Source of the DNA: Actinophytocola gossypii
GTDB lineage: Bacteria > Actinomycetota > Actinomycetes > Mycobacteriales > Pseudonocardiaceae
Reading direction: 5' to 3'
DNA: 64,000 nucleotides
Assembly (NCBI RefSeq): GCF_025165815.1
Contig: NZ_JAFFZE010000010.1
Span: 124,001-188,000 of the forward strand
Shown: positions 8,033 through 16,496 of the stretch, piece by piece
Numbering within the stretch: the stretch's first letter is position 1
Layout of the letters: each line of letters opens with the position of its first letter
The notes under the pieces: model-generated
What the model was told of the DNA's origin: nothing
The model's database searches: none
The model's input: the letters and a program-made list of their open reading frames with translations, nothing else
Position numbers and translations under genes: made by a program

Positions 8033-9679
8033 TCATGCGAAGACCTCCCGGTAGCTCTGGTCGGTCCACAGGTCCGCGTGCGGGGCGACGGCGCGGACGC
8101 GGCCGGCCTCCAGCCACACGACCAGGTCCGCGCGCTCGGCGGTCGATTGGCGATGGGTGACCACCAGTCGGGTGCGGTCACCGCTCTCGGTGAGGGTCCG
8201 GCTGATCCGGGACTCCGTGACCATGTCCAGGCTCGACGTGGCGTCGTCCAGCACCAGCAGCCGCGCCGCCGGCCACGCCCGCGCCAGCCCGAGCCGCTGC
8301 CGCTCCCCGCCAGACATCGGCGCCGACGCCAGCGGCGTGTGGTACCCGTGCGGCAGCCGGCTGACGAACTCGTGCGCGTGCACCGCCCTGGCCGCCGCCT
8401 CGACGTCCCCGGCCGCCGCCCCCGGCGCGACCGCCTCCGCCACCGTCGCCCCCACCAGCACCGGCCGCTCGAACGCGCACCCGACCGCCCCCCGCAGCGC
8501 GTCGTGCGACAGCGACGCCAGCGGCACCCCGTCCAGCAGCACCACGCCCTCGTCGGGATCCCGCAGCCGCGCGGCCAGCGCCGCCAGCACCGACTTGCCC
8601 GCCCCGGACCGCCCGACCACCGCCACCGACCCCCCACCCGGCAGGTCGAGGTCCACGTCCGACAGCAGCGCCGCGTCGCCGGCCCGCACGGTCACCCCGC
8701 GCAGCTCCAGCCGCCCCGGCCCGGCCGGAAGCTCCCCGGACCCGTGCCCGAACACCGGCACCGCCAGCACCTCCCCGGCACGCACCGCGCCGGCCCGCGC
8801 CCGCGCCAGCCGGGCGAAGACGCTGGTCAGCCCGCCCAACCCGGCTCCGAGCAGCGCGTACTGGCTCGCCGCGAACAGCTCCCCCGGCGTGATCCGCCCC
8901 CCGTGCAGCGCGAACCCCCCGGTCACCAGTACCGCCACCAGCACCAGCGGCCCGACCACCGCCCCCTGCGCGGCCGACGTCGCCAGCACCCGCCAACTCC
9001 GCATGCCCTCCTCGTGCAGGCGCCCCAGCGGAGCGAGCACGCGCCGCCGCTCCCGCTCGAGCGTGCCGGCGGCCGCGATCGTGCGGGCCCCGGCGAGCGA
9101 CTCGGCGAGGCGCCCGGCGAGCCGGCCCTGCGTCGTCAGGTACGCGGTGACCGCGCTCGCCGTCCGCCGGGTGAAGGCCCGCAGCACCAGCGCGACCAGG
9201 GCCACCCCCGCGAGGAACGCGACGGCGAGCCAGACGTCCAGGTAGACCAACAGCGCCAGGCTGCCGACCGGGGGCAGGAACGCGCTGCCGACGGTGACCA
9301 GGCTCGGCCCGGCCTGCGCGGCCTCCGCGGCGTTGCCGGACACCCGGCCGACCAGGTCACCGGTCTCGAACCCGCGCCGCCCGCTGTCACCCGCGGCGAG
9401 CACGTGGCGCACCAGCCGCTCGCGCAGCCAGGCCGTGGTGCCGGCGACGCAGGCGGTCCCGGCGAACGCGTCGACGAGGTCGACCACGACGCCGAGCAGG
9501 ACGAGCCCGGCGGCCAGCGCGAGCCACAGCCCGCCGTCCACACCGGACACGATCGCGTCGACGGCCCGCCCGAGCACGATCGGCAGCGCGAGCGTGCCGA
9601 GGATGCCGAGCAGCGACGCCGCGCCGATCACCGGGAGCCAACCACCGGCATGCCGGGCGATCGAGCCGAAGGTGGTCAT
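8033..9679 (-). CDS. ABC exporter, fused membrane and ATPase domains (RamA/AmfB-like)
   Basis: 548 aa with an N-terminal six-helix exporter domain and a C-terminal ATPase: Walker A GRSGAGKSV, signature MSGGERQRLGLARAW, Walker B LLVLDDATSS. The residue after the Walker B Asp is Asp rather than the catalytic Glu, a change often seen in one half of heterodimeric exporters. Start ATG 9679 has GGGAGC upstream. It lies just below the precursor gene and a strong hairpin. The expected partner is the 6202-7893 protein, and the substrate the lanthipeptide encoded at 9770-9922. Confidence 0.88.
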   Translation of the reverse strand: MTTFGSIARHAGGWLPVIGAASLLGILGTLALPIVLGRAVDAIVSGVDGGLWLALAAGLVLLGVVVDLVDAFAGTACVAGTTAWLRERLVRHVLAAGDSGRRGFETGDLVGRVSGNAAEAAQAGPSLVTVGSAFLPPVGSLALLVYLDVWLAVAFLAGVALVALVLRAFTRRTASAVTAYLTTQGRLAGRLAESLAGARTIAAAGTLERERRRVLAPLGRLHEEGMRSWRVLATSAAQGAVVGPLVLVAVLVTGGFALHGGRITPGELFAASQYALLGAGLGGLTSVFARLARARAGAVRAGEVLAVPVFGHGSGELPAGPGRLELRGVTVRAGDAALLSDVDLDLPGGGSVAVVGRSGAGKSVLAALAARLRDPDEGVVLLDGVPLASLSHDALRGAVGCAFERPVLVGATVAEAVAPGAAAGDVEAAARAVHAHEFVSRLPHGYHTPLASAPMSGGERQRLGLARAWPAARLLVLDDATSSLDMVTESRISRTLTESGDRTRLVVTHRQSTAERADLVVWLEAGRVRAVAPHADLWTDQSYREVFA

Positions 9680-9706
9680 GGGTGCTCCCGTTTAGACTTG
9701 CGGGAC

Positions 9707-9751
9707 GGGCCGCGGCCCCGGACGAACGCCAGTCGTCCGGGACCGCGGTCC
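9707..9751 (-). terminator. Long intra-operon hairpin between precursor and exporter genes
   Basis: Two 19-base arms (9707-9725 and 9733-9751) pair with only two non-Watson-Crick positions around a 7-base loop. There is no T-run after it in the leftward direction. It lies just after the precursor stop, so it could protect the abundant precursor mRNA end and reduce read-through into the exporters. Confidence 0.65.
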
Positions 9752-9769
9752 GCCTTCCGACCGCTCGGG

Positions 9770-9922
9770 TCAGTGGCAGATCAGCAGGGACAGCCCGCTG
9801 GTGCCGCCGCAGAGGGTGAGGCTCAGGTTGCTCGGGCACGAGTGCCCCGACGCGGAGCTGCCACCGCCGTGGCCGCCGGTCTGCGGGGCGGTCTCCATGC
9901 CTTGCAGGTCGAGAAGCGCCAT
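9770..9922 (-). CDS. Class III lanthipeptide precursor (SapB/AmfS type), 50 aa
   Basis: 50-residue precursor found by reading the gap between synthetase and exporters. The leader begins MALLDLQGMET, matching the LLxLQ-type recognition motif of class III leaders and closely resembling RamS (MNLFDLQSMET, from memory). A Gly/Ser/His linker follows. The core has two SxxSxxxC motifs, SNLSLTLC (31-38) and SGLSLLIC (42-49), the pattern LanKC enzymes convert to labionin or lanthionine rings, ending in His50. Cys29 is extra and lies outside both motifs. AAGGAG lies eight bases before the ATG. The hydrophobic ring contents suggest a surfactant-like morphogen; the exact cleavage site is not evident. Confidence 0.93.
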   Translation of the reverse strand: MALLDLQGMETAPQTGGHGGGSSASGHSCPSNLSLTLCGGTSGLSLLICH

Positions 9923-9947
9923 CGTGTTCTCCTTGAGTGGGGATTTC

Positions 9948-12545
9948 CTACCGACCCGCGCCGGACGGCGCGGGGGTCATGGGGACGGCCGCGAGGCCGA
10001 GTCCCGGCGCGTGCACCGGGTGCTCGTGCAGGGCGACGCCGAGCGCGAGCAGCACGCCCGCGGTGCCGGTGGCGAGGTCCATCGACAGCCGCAGCAGGCC
10101 GGTGCCGGGGAACGCCGTACCGTCGCCGAACGGGAGCGCGTGCCAGGCGAGGTTGCGCACCTGCCGGTGCAGTGACTCGCCGGTGGCGCCTCGGCCGGCC
10201 AGGTAGTAGAGGATCCCGGCGCGGCCGGTGAACAGGCCGGGCAGGATGTACATCGCGGACTGCGCGGCGCGCCAGGCTCCCTCGCTCGCCTCGGCGAACC
10301 GCGCCGTGTGCTCGCCGTCGGGCCGGCGGGTCAGGTACTCGTCGAGCACCATGCCGATGCCGACACTGCCGCCGTCCACGTAGGGCATCGTGCGCCAGCC
10401 CTCGTTGACCTCGAGGGTGCCGTTGTCGCGGGTGACGCACCGGCGCAGGTCGTGCCGCAGGGCGAGCGCGGCGCGGTCGAGCAGGGCGTCCTCGCCGGTC
10501 TCGTCGTAGGCACGGAGCAGCAGCAGCGCCTGGCCGGCGCACCCGCGCAGCAGCCCGGCGCTGGGCTGCCCGCCGCCGGAGACGGGCGGGGGCGCGTCCG
10601 GGTCGGGCTCAGGCAGCGGCGGCACCCGGTTCGCGACCAGCTCGGCGGCCCGCAGCCCGGCCGTGCGCAGCGCCGGCTCGCCGGTGACGTCGGCGAGGTG
10701 CAGCAGGTTCAGCCCGATCCCGGACAGGCCGCCGGCCAGGTCGGGGCCGAGCTTCTCCCAGTCCTCGCGCAGACAGATGTCGACGACGTCCAGGGCCTCC
10801 TGCCGGTGCCCGAGGTGGTCGAGGGCGAACGCGGCTCCGTGCAGGCCGTCGTAGAGGCCGAGCCGGGAGCCGGACGGCGGGTCGGTGGCGCGGCGCAGCA
10901 GCCATGCCTCGTGCTCGGGGTAGCGGCCGGCACCGGTGACGTCGAGGGCGTAGAGCACGCCGGCGGCACCGTAGGCGAGGCCGAGGCCGCCGACCGCGAA
11001 CTGCTGCGGGTCGCCGGGGAACAGCCGGTCGTCGCGGTCGGGGGTGGCGCTGGTCAGGATCGCGCGGGCCAGGTCGTCGCGCAGTCGAGGCCACTCCCCT
11101 GGCTCGGTGGAGGGGGCGGTCGTCGCGGGGGTGTCGGGCGGGACGATCACCTCGACGCCCCGGTCGAGGAAGGCCCGGTCGACCGGGAAGTGCTCGGCGA
11201 TGACGTCGGCGAAGTGCCGCGCCTTGACCCGGTGCAGGCCGAGCAGGTTCGTCATCGGCAGGAACAGCGCGAGGCGCAGGCAGGCGAGCGCGTACAGGTC
11301 GATGTCGAACCCTCGGGTGGCGCGCGGCGCGGTGAACCCGGGGTTGCCCAGACCGGGCCGCTCGGCGTCCGCGACGTCGGAGGTGACCTCGAAGTCGAGC
11401 AACGCGACCGTGTCGTCGGGTCGCACGATGATGTTGAACAGGTGCAGGTCCCCGTACACGACGCCACGTTCGTGCACCTGGGCGATGGTCTCCGCCACCT
11501 GGTCGTGGATGCCAGTGGCCCAGCGCGTGAACTCCGCGTAGTCGTCGGCGGTCGCGCTCGGGTCGATCATCGGGTAGCGGGTGACGATGGCCTTGCCGAG
11601 CACGTCGCCCTCGACGTACTCCATCACCAGGAACCGGTGCTCGCCGAGCCAGAACATGTCGTGCACCGCCGGGATGCCCGGGATGCCGGCGAGGCGCCGC
11701 AGCGTCTCGTGCTCGCGGCCGAGCCGGCGCACCGCGTCGTGCCCCCGGGCGTCCAGGCCGGCGTGCGGGCGCCCCTCCTTGAGCACGACCCGTTCGCCGG
11801 AGCGGGTGTCGCGGCCGAGGTAGATGCCGCCGCCGTTGGAGAAGTGCAGCACCTCCTCGATCCGGTAGGGCAGGTCGGTGGTGGTGACCGCGTTGCGGGC
11901 GGCGAGGTGCGGGGCGAGGAAGTCGGGCAGCGTCACCCAGGGCGGGGGTTTGAAGACCGGGTCGCGCCGGTCCGGCACGAGGTTGCCGTCCGGGTCGGCG
12001 ATGGCCTCGATGACCTCGCCGCGCTCGTCGACGGTGTACCGGTTGGCGAAGGCGCCGTAGCGGACGTAGAGCGGGCCCTTGCCCCAGCGCAGGTCGCTGA
12101 GGATGTACGGGTTGGGCTCGCCGTCGAGCAGCCGGCCGAGCTCGGTGAGCATGGTCTCGCAGGCCGCGTCGTCGCGCGGGTAGATGGTGACGAGCTTGCC
12201 GCTGTAACCGCGCGGGGCGTACTTGGAGACGCGGGCGGTGAGGGCGGTGGCCGACCGGAGGAACTTGAACGAGATGCCGCGCGGGACGCAGTAGTCCCAG
12301 ATCGTGTCGAGGACCCGTTCGGCGTTGTCGGCGGTGGCCGAGGCGTGGATCTTCCAGCCCTGGAGGGGGAGGTCCTGGCGTCGGGCCGGGTCGACGACGA
12401 GCCAGTCGTCCTGTTCGCGCAGCGTCCAGCCGTCGGGCAGCGGGCGGGCGGCGGTGGCGAAGGACTCCCCGGCGGTGCGCTCGGAGTGCAGGGCGTCGTA
12501 GAAGGACGGATCCGCCATGCAGAACGGTTGGTAGTCCTGATCCAT
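9948..12545 (-). CDS. Class III lanthipeptide synthetase LanKC (RamC/AmfT-like)
   Basis: 865-aa three-domain enzyme. Residues about 1-220 are the phospho-Ser/Thr lyase-like region; about 225-500 a Ser/Thr kinase (VVLKEG lysine, VVYGDLHLFNI catalytic loop near residue 365, LLDFEV in place of DFG); about 520-865 a LanC-like cyclase (LSGIGLNLLHL, LLRGCAGQALLL, GSVGIGMVLDEY) without the usual Cys-Cys-His zinc set, as in class III. It would phosphorylate and eliminate precursor Ser residues and cyclise Cys onto them. Start ATG 12545 is preceded by GGAGC and matches family N-termini (MDQDYQPFC). It is first gene of the leftward operon. Confidence 0.93.
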   Translation of the reverse strand: MDQDYQPFCMADPSFYDALHSERTAGESFATAARPLPDGWTLREQDDWLVVDPARRQDLPLQGWKIHASATADNAERVLDTIWDYCVPRGISFKFLRSATALTARVSKYAPRGYSGKLVTIYPRDDAACETMLTELGRLLDGEPNPYILSDLRWGKGPLYVRYGAFANRYTVDERGEVIEAIADPDGNLVPDRRDPVFKPPPWVTLPDFLAPHLAARNAVTTTDLPYRIEEVLHFSNGGGIYLGRDTRSGERVVLKEGRPHAGLDARGHDAVRRLGREHETLRRLAGIPGIPAVHDMFWLGEHRFLVMEYVEGDVLGKAIVTRYPMIDPSATADDYAEFTRWATGIHDQVAETIAQVHERGVVYGDLHLFNIIVRPDDTVALLDFEVTSDVADAERPGLGNPGFTAPRATRGFDIDLYALACLRLALFLPMTNLLGLHRVKARHFADVIAEHFPVDRAFLDRGVEVIVPPDTPATTAPSTEPGEWPRLRDDLARAILTSATPDRDDRLFPGDPQQFAVGGLGLAYGAAGVLYALDVTGAGRYPEHEAWLLRRATDPPSGSRLGLYDGLHGAAFALDHLGHRQEALDVVDICLREDWEKLGPDLAGGLSGIGLNLLHLADVTGEPALRTAGLRAAELVANRVPPLPEPDPDAPPPVSGGGQPSAGLLRGCAGQALLLLRAYDETGEDALLDRAALALRHDLRRCVTRDNGTLEVNEGWRTMPYVDGGSVGIGMVLDEYLTRRPDGEHTARFAEASEGAWRAAQSAMYILPGLFTGRAGILYYLAGRGATGESLHRQVRNLAWHALPFGDGTAFPGTGLLRLSMDLATGTAGVLLALGVALHEHPVHAPGLGLAAVPMTPAPSGAGR

Positions 12546-12602
12546 GCTGCTCCGCTCGTCGGCCGGTGGTCGGGCCACTGTGGACGAGAGCCATCGTGCT
12601 GC

Positions 12603-12620
12603 ATGGTCGGAGCCGACCAT
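12603..12620. promoter_or_regulatory. Palindrome upstream of the lanthipeptide synthetase
   Basis: ATGGTCGG-AG-CCGACCAT, perfect 8+8 inverted repeat centred about 65 bp before the synthetase ATG. The position suits an activator or repressor site for the operon; the neighbouring RamR-like protein is the obvious candidate. It is in no gene. Confidence 0.5.
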
Positions 12621-12693
12621 CAGTGCATATCGTCACCGCCCGACCACGCGGATGTCATGGCCGACGATGTGCGATCCGCACCCGCCGAGGGGT

Positions 12694-12966
12694 TCACCGC
12701 TGTTTGGCCGCCAGCCGGGCCCGGACCTCCGGGCGGCGCAGCGGCGGCACCGTCGTCGGGGGCTGCTTGCGGGGCGGCAGCTCGGCGAGCAGGCGGGTGG
12801 TGGCCTCGGTGACGGCGGCGACGGCGGCCTCGAACGGCTCGCGCGTCCGGTCCGACACCGACTGGACGCCGCTGACCTTGCGGACGTACTGGCGGGCGGC
12901 GGCCTCGATCTCCTCGGCGGTCGCGACGGGTTCGAGCCCGCGCAGGGCGGTGATGTTCCGGCACAT
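12694..12966 (-). CDS. DUF2277 family protein
   Basis: 90-aa protein beginning MCRNITALRGLEP, with AEEIEAAARQYVRKVSG, the hallmark DUF2277 pattern. The C-terminus is Pro/Arg-rich. No catalytic motif or membrane segment is visible and the family role is unknown to me. It is a single gene between the lanthipeptide promoter and a divergent esterase gene. Confidence 0.85.
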   Translation of the reverse strand: MCRNITALRGLEPVATAEEIEAAARQYVRKVSGVQSVSDRTREPFEAAVAAVTEATTRLLAELPPRKQPPTTVPPLRRPEVRARLAAKQR

Positions 12967-13149
12967 GCCCCCGAGCGTACGGCGCGCCGCCGACAGTCCG
13001 GTCCCAACATAGACGGAAAGTTGCCAAACGTTCCCATACCGGGAAAATCGGTACCTTGTTGGCCGATTGCCGCCGTCCACACCGGATCCGCACGCTGGTA
13101 CCAGTCCGGGAACCCCTGCACCCGGACCGAGCCCGTGTGGAGGCAGCCC

Positions 13150-13968
13150 ATGCGCACCGTCCGAGCCCTGCTCCTCGCCGCCCTCACCGCCGCACTGACC
13201 GTCACCGGCGCGCACACCGCGCAGGCGGCGGCCGGCGCCTACACCGCCCTCGGCGACTCCTACTCCTCCGGAGTCGGCACCCGCACCTACTACGCCGACA
13301 GCGGCGACTGCTACCGCTCCCCGCGCGCCTATCCGGTGCTCGTCGCCCAGCGGCTCGGCGCGCCGCTGACCTTCGCCGCCTGCTCCGGCGCGCGCGTGCC
13401 CGACGTACGCGGCCAACTGGGCAGCCTGAACGCCGGCACGGCGTTCGTCACCGTCTCGGTCGGCGGCAACGACGCCGGGTTCGCCGACGTGATCACCCAG
13501 TGCGCCCTGCCGTGGCCGTGGACCTGCACGAGCGACATCGAGGCGGCCAACGCCTTCATCCGGAACACCCTGCCCGGGCTGCTGAACGGGCTCTACACCG
13601 AGATCCGCGACCGGGCCCCGAACGCGCGGGTCGCGGTGGTCGGCTACCCGCGCCTGTTCAACGGCGAGTCGTGCAACTTCGGCGCCAGGATCAGCCGGGC
13701 CGAGCAGACCGCGCTCAACGCCACCGCCGACCTGCTGGCCACCACGATCAGCGGACGGGCCGCCGCGCACGGGTTCGCGTTCGTCGACGTCCGCGCCGCG
13801 TTCACCGGACACGCGGTGTGCGACGACGTCGAGTGGATCAACGGCCTGTCCAACCCGATCCTCGAGTCCTACCACCCGAACACCGCGGGGCAGGCGAACG
13901 GGTACACGCCGCTGGTGGGCTCCCGGCTCGGCGCGGCGGCCACGTCACCCGGCCTGACCGACGTCTGA
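13150..13968 (+). CDS. Secreted SGNH/GDSL-family esterase or lipase
   Basis: 272 aa. A signal peptide covers about residues 1-26 (MRTVRALLLAALTA then AHTAQAAAG). SGNH blocks are in order: GDSYSSG (nucleophile Ser), a Gly block at CSGARVPDV, SVGGNDAGF (Asn), and ESYHPNTAGQ (His, block V). Six Cys in the mature part probably form disulphides, as in Streptomyces GDSL lipases. Start ATG 13150 has GGAGG upstream. Substrate (lipid or short ester) is not determinable. Confidence 0.9.
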   Translation: MRTVRALLLAALTAALTVTGAHTAQAAAGAYTALGDSYSSGVGTRTYYADSGDCYRSPRAYPVLVAQRLGAPLTFAACSGARVPDVRGQLGSLNAGTAFVTVSVGGNDAGFADVITQCALPWPWTCTSDIEAANAFIRNTLPGLLNGLYTEIRDRAPNARVAVVGYPRLFNGESCNFGARISRAEQTALNATADLLATTISGRAAAHGFAFVDVRAAFTGHAVCDDVEWINGLSNPILESYHPNTAGQANGYTPLVGSRLGAAATSPGLTDV

Positions 13969-14087
13969 CCGGGTGACGTCGGGCGGCCGGGATGGGCGGT
14001 AATGGTTTACGCGTGCGAGGATCGGGGAACGCGCCGGCCGCGGGACCGGCCGGCCCTGCGAAGCCTTTCAGCGCGGCGGGAGCCATC

Positions 14088-14450
14088 GTGGCCAAGCAAC
14101 GACTGTCCGACGACCTCCATCACGAATTCGGAGCCGGGATTCCGGCCGCGGTCGCCCACGAGCGGCCCTTACCCCGACCGGGTGAGCAACTGCGTCGGGC
14201 GGTCGACGCCGTCCTCGTCGAGCTCGCCGCGAACGGCACCCCGGACGGGCCGGTACTGCGCCGGCTCGAGGACGTGCTGGTCGGCGGCCTGGCGTGGACG
14301 GCGGCGACCGGCGACACCTGCCGGGTCGAACACGCCGTGCACGCCGTCCGCGACGCGCGGGTCCGGCTGGGCGCGGCCGACCCGGACGGTGCCAGGACCG
14401 CGTTGCTGACCGCACGGGAGGACCTCGCTCCCCCGGTCGCCCGGCGCTGA
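14088..14450 (+). CDS. Hypothetical protein upstream of malQ
   Basis: 120-aa soluble, helical-looking protein with no domain I recognise. GTG 14088 is chosen for GGGAG upstream; the N-terminus then reads MAKQRLSDDLHHEF. It ends 20 bases before malQ, so it may be co-transcribed. Codon usage fits coding sequence. Confidence 0.6.
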   Translation: MAKQRLSDDLHHEFGAGIPAAVAHERPLPRPGEQLRRAVDAVLVELAANGTPDGPVLRRLEDVLVGGLAWTAATGDTCRVEHAVHAVRDARVRLGAADPDGARTALLTAREDLAPPVARR

Positions 14451-14470
14451 CCGGTCGCGGACGGACGTGC

Positions 14471-16405
14471 ATGAACGCTGAGCTGCGCGCGCTCGCCGCC
14501 GCGCACGGGGTCGCGACCTGGTACGAGGACACCGAACGCCGCCGGGTCGAGGTGGCCGAGGACGTCGTGGTGGCGGTGCTCGCCGAACTCGGCGTGGACG
14601 CCGGCACCTCCGCGACCGTGCGCACCGAGTTGTCGGACGCCCTGCGCCGACACGGCCGAGTGACGGTGCCGGACCCGTTGGTGGTGCGTGCCGGCGAGTC
14701 GCCGGTGCTGAGCGTGACCGGTGAGCTGACGCTGGAGGACGGCACGGTGCGTCCCGTGCACGACCGGCTGCCCGGCGACCTGCCGCTCGGCTACCACTCG
14801 CTGTCGTTCGGCGACCAACGCGTGCCCGTGGTGGTGGCGCCGCCCGCGCTGCCGCCGGTGCCGCCGGCCTGGGGCCTGATGGCGCAGCTCTACGCCCTGC
14901 ACTCGCCGGGCTCGTGGGGCATCGGGGACTTCGCCGACCTGCGGGAGCTCGTCGGCGGTTCGGCCCGGCTCGGCGCCGGCGTGCTGCTGGTCAACCCGGT
15001 GCAGGCGATCACCCCGGTCAAGCCGGTCAAGCGCTCGCCGTACTCGCCGTCCAGCCGGCGCTTCGCGAACCCGCTGTACCTGCGGATCACCGAGACCGAC
15101 GCGTTCCACCGCGCGCCGGAACGGGTGCGGGCCGAGGTCGCCGCGCTCGCCCCGCCGCCCGGCGCCGAGCTGATCGACTACGACGCGGTGTGGGCGGCCA
15201 AGCTCGCCGCGCTGGAGGTGCTGTGGCGGCACGCCGGCCCGGTGCCCGAACCCGAACCGGACCTGGCCGAGTTCGCCGCGTTCTGCGCGCTCGCCGAGGA
15301 ACACGGCCCCGACTGGCGTACCTGGCCCGCCGGGCTGCGGCATCCGCGCGGCGCCGATCTCACCGCGCCGAGGGCCGCGTTCCACGCCTGGGTGCAGGGG
15401 TTGTGCCGCGCGCAGCTGGCGTCGGTGCGGGAGGCGGCGGCCGACATGCGGGTCGGGGTCGTGCACGACCTCCCGGTCGGCGTCGACCCGGCCGGCGCGG
15501 ACGCCTGGGCGCTGCAGGACGTGCTGGCCTCCGAGGTCACCGTCGGGGCGCCGCCGGACGCGTTCAGCCAGCAGGGCCAGGACTGGAACCTGCCGCCGTG
15601 GCGCCCGGACCGGCTGGCCGCGGCCGGGTACGAGCCGTTCCGGGACGTCATCCGGGCGGTGCTGGCGCACGCGGACGGGATCCGGGTGGACCACGTGATG
15701 GGCCTGTGGCGGCTGTGGTGGATCCCGCCGGGGCGTCCCGCGAGCGAGGGCACCTACGTGCACTACGACGCGAACGCGCTGCTCGGGGTGCTCACGCTGG
15801 AGGCGCGGCGGGCGTCGGCGATCGTCGTCGGCGAGGATCTGGGCACGGTGTCCGACGAGGTCCGCGCGACGCTGCGGGAACGGGGCGTGCTGCGCTCGTC
15901 GGTGCTGTGGTTCGAGCGCGACGAGCAGGCCGATGGCGAGCCGCTGCTGCCCCCGGCCCGCTGGCCATCGGACGCGATGGCCTCCATCTCCACCCACGAC
16001 CTGCCGACCGCGGCGGGCTTCCTGCGCGGCGAGCACGTTCGGGTGCGCGCCGAGCTTGGGCTGCTGGCCGATCCCGCTGCCGAGCGGGAGCGCGCCGCCG
16101 CCGACCGGGACGAGCTGCTCGCGGAGCTGGCCGAGCACGGGCTGCTGCCGGAGGAGGCGACCGAGGAGGACCTCGTCGTCGCGTTGCACGCGCTGCTCGC
16201 GACGTCGGCCAGCACGCTGTTGCTGACCTCCCCACAGGACGCGATGGGCGAGCCGCGCCAGCCGAACCTGCCCGGAACCGTCGACGAGTACCCCAACTGG
16301 CGTATCCCCCTTGCGGTCACCGTGGCCGAATTTCTTCAACACCCCGTAGTCGTCCGCGCCCTCGCCACCCTCCGTACCGAGCGACCCCCGGACACGATCG
16401 GATGA
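14471..16405 (+). CDS. malQ: 4-alpha-glucanotransferase (amylomaltase, GH77)
   Basis: 644 aa. Disproportionates maltodextrins by transferring alpha-1,4-glucan segments, releasing glucose. GH77 catalytic regions are present: DGIRVDHVMGLWRLW (nucleophile Asp), VGEDLGTV (acid/base Glu) and STHDLPT (third Asp). The 170-residue N-terminal extension is typical of actinobacterial MalQ. Start ATG 14471 gives MNAELRALAAAHG. It is the first gene of the rightward alpha-glucan block and would supply and trim oligosaccharides for GlgX and TreY. Confidence 0.94.
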   Translation: MNAELRALAAAHGVATWYEDTERRRVEVAEDVVVAVLAELGVDAGTSATVRTELSDALRRHGRVTVPDPLVVRAGESPVLSVTGELTLEDGTVRPVHDRLPGDLPLGYHSLSFGDQRVPVVVAPPALPPVPPAWGLMAQLYALHSPGSWGIGDFADLRELVGGSARLGAGVLLVNPVQAITPVKPVKRSPYSPSSRRFANPLYLRITETDAFHRAPERVRAEVAALAPPPGAELIDYDAVWAAKLAALEVLWRHAGPVPEPEPDLAEFAAFCALAEEHGPDWRTWPAGLRHPRGADLTAPRAAFHAWVQGLCRAQLASVREAAADMRVGVVHDLPVGVDPAGADAWALQDVLASEVTVGAPPDAFSQQGQDWNLPPWRPDRLAAAGYEPFRDVIRAVLAHADGIRVDHVMGLWRLWWIPPGRPASEGTYVHYDANALLGVLTLEARRASAIVVGEDLGTVSDEVRATLRERGVLRSSVLWFERDEQADGEPLLPPARWPSDAMASISTHDLPTAAGFLRGEHVRVRAELGLLADPAAERERAAADRDELLAELAEHGLLPEEATEEDLVVALHALLATSASTLLLTSPQDAMGEPRQPNLPGTVDEYPNWRIPLAVTVAEFLQHPVVVRALATLRTERPPDTIG

Positions 16406-16496
16406 TCATTCCGAACAAAAGTTCCATTCGCGATTTCACCCCTGTTTCAGCCGATAACGTGGATGTCGATCGCTTCGACCCCACCGAGGAGCACCC

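Noticed and set aside
12940-12955. tRNA-like GGTTCGAGCCC string
   Set aside because: It lies inside the DUF2277 gene with no acceptor or anticodon stems around it.
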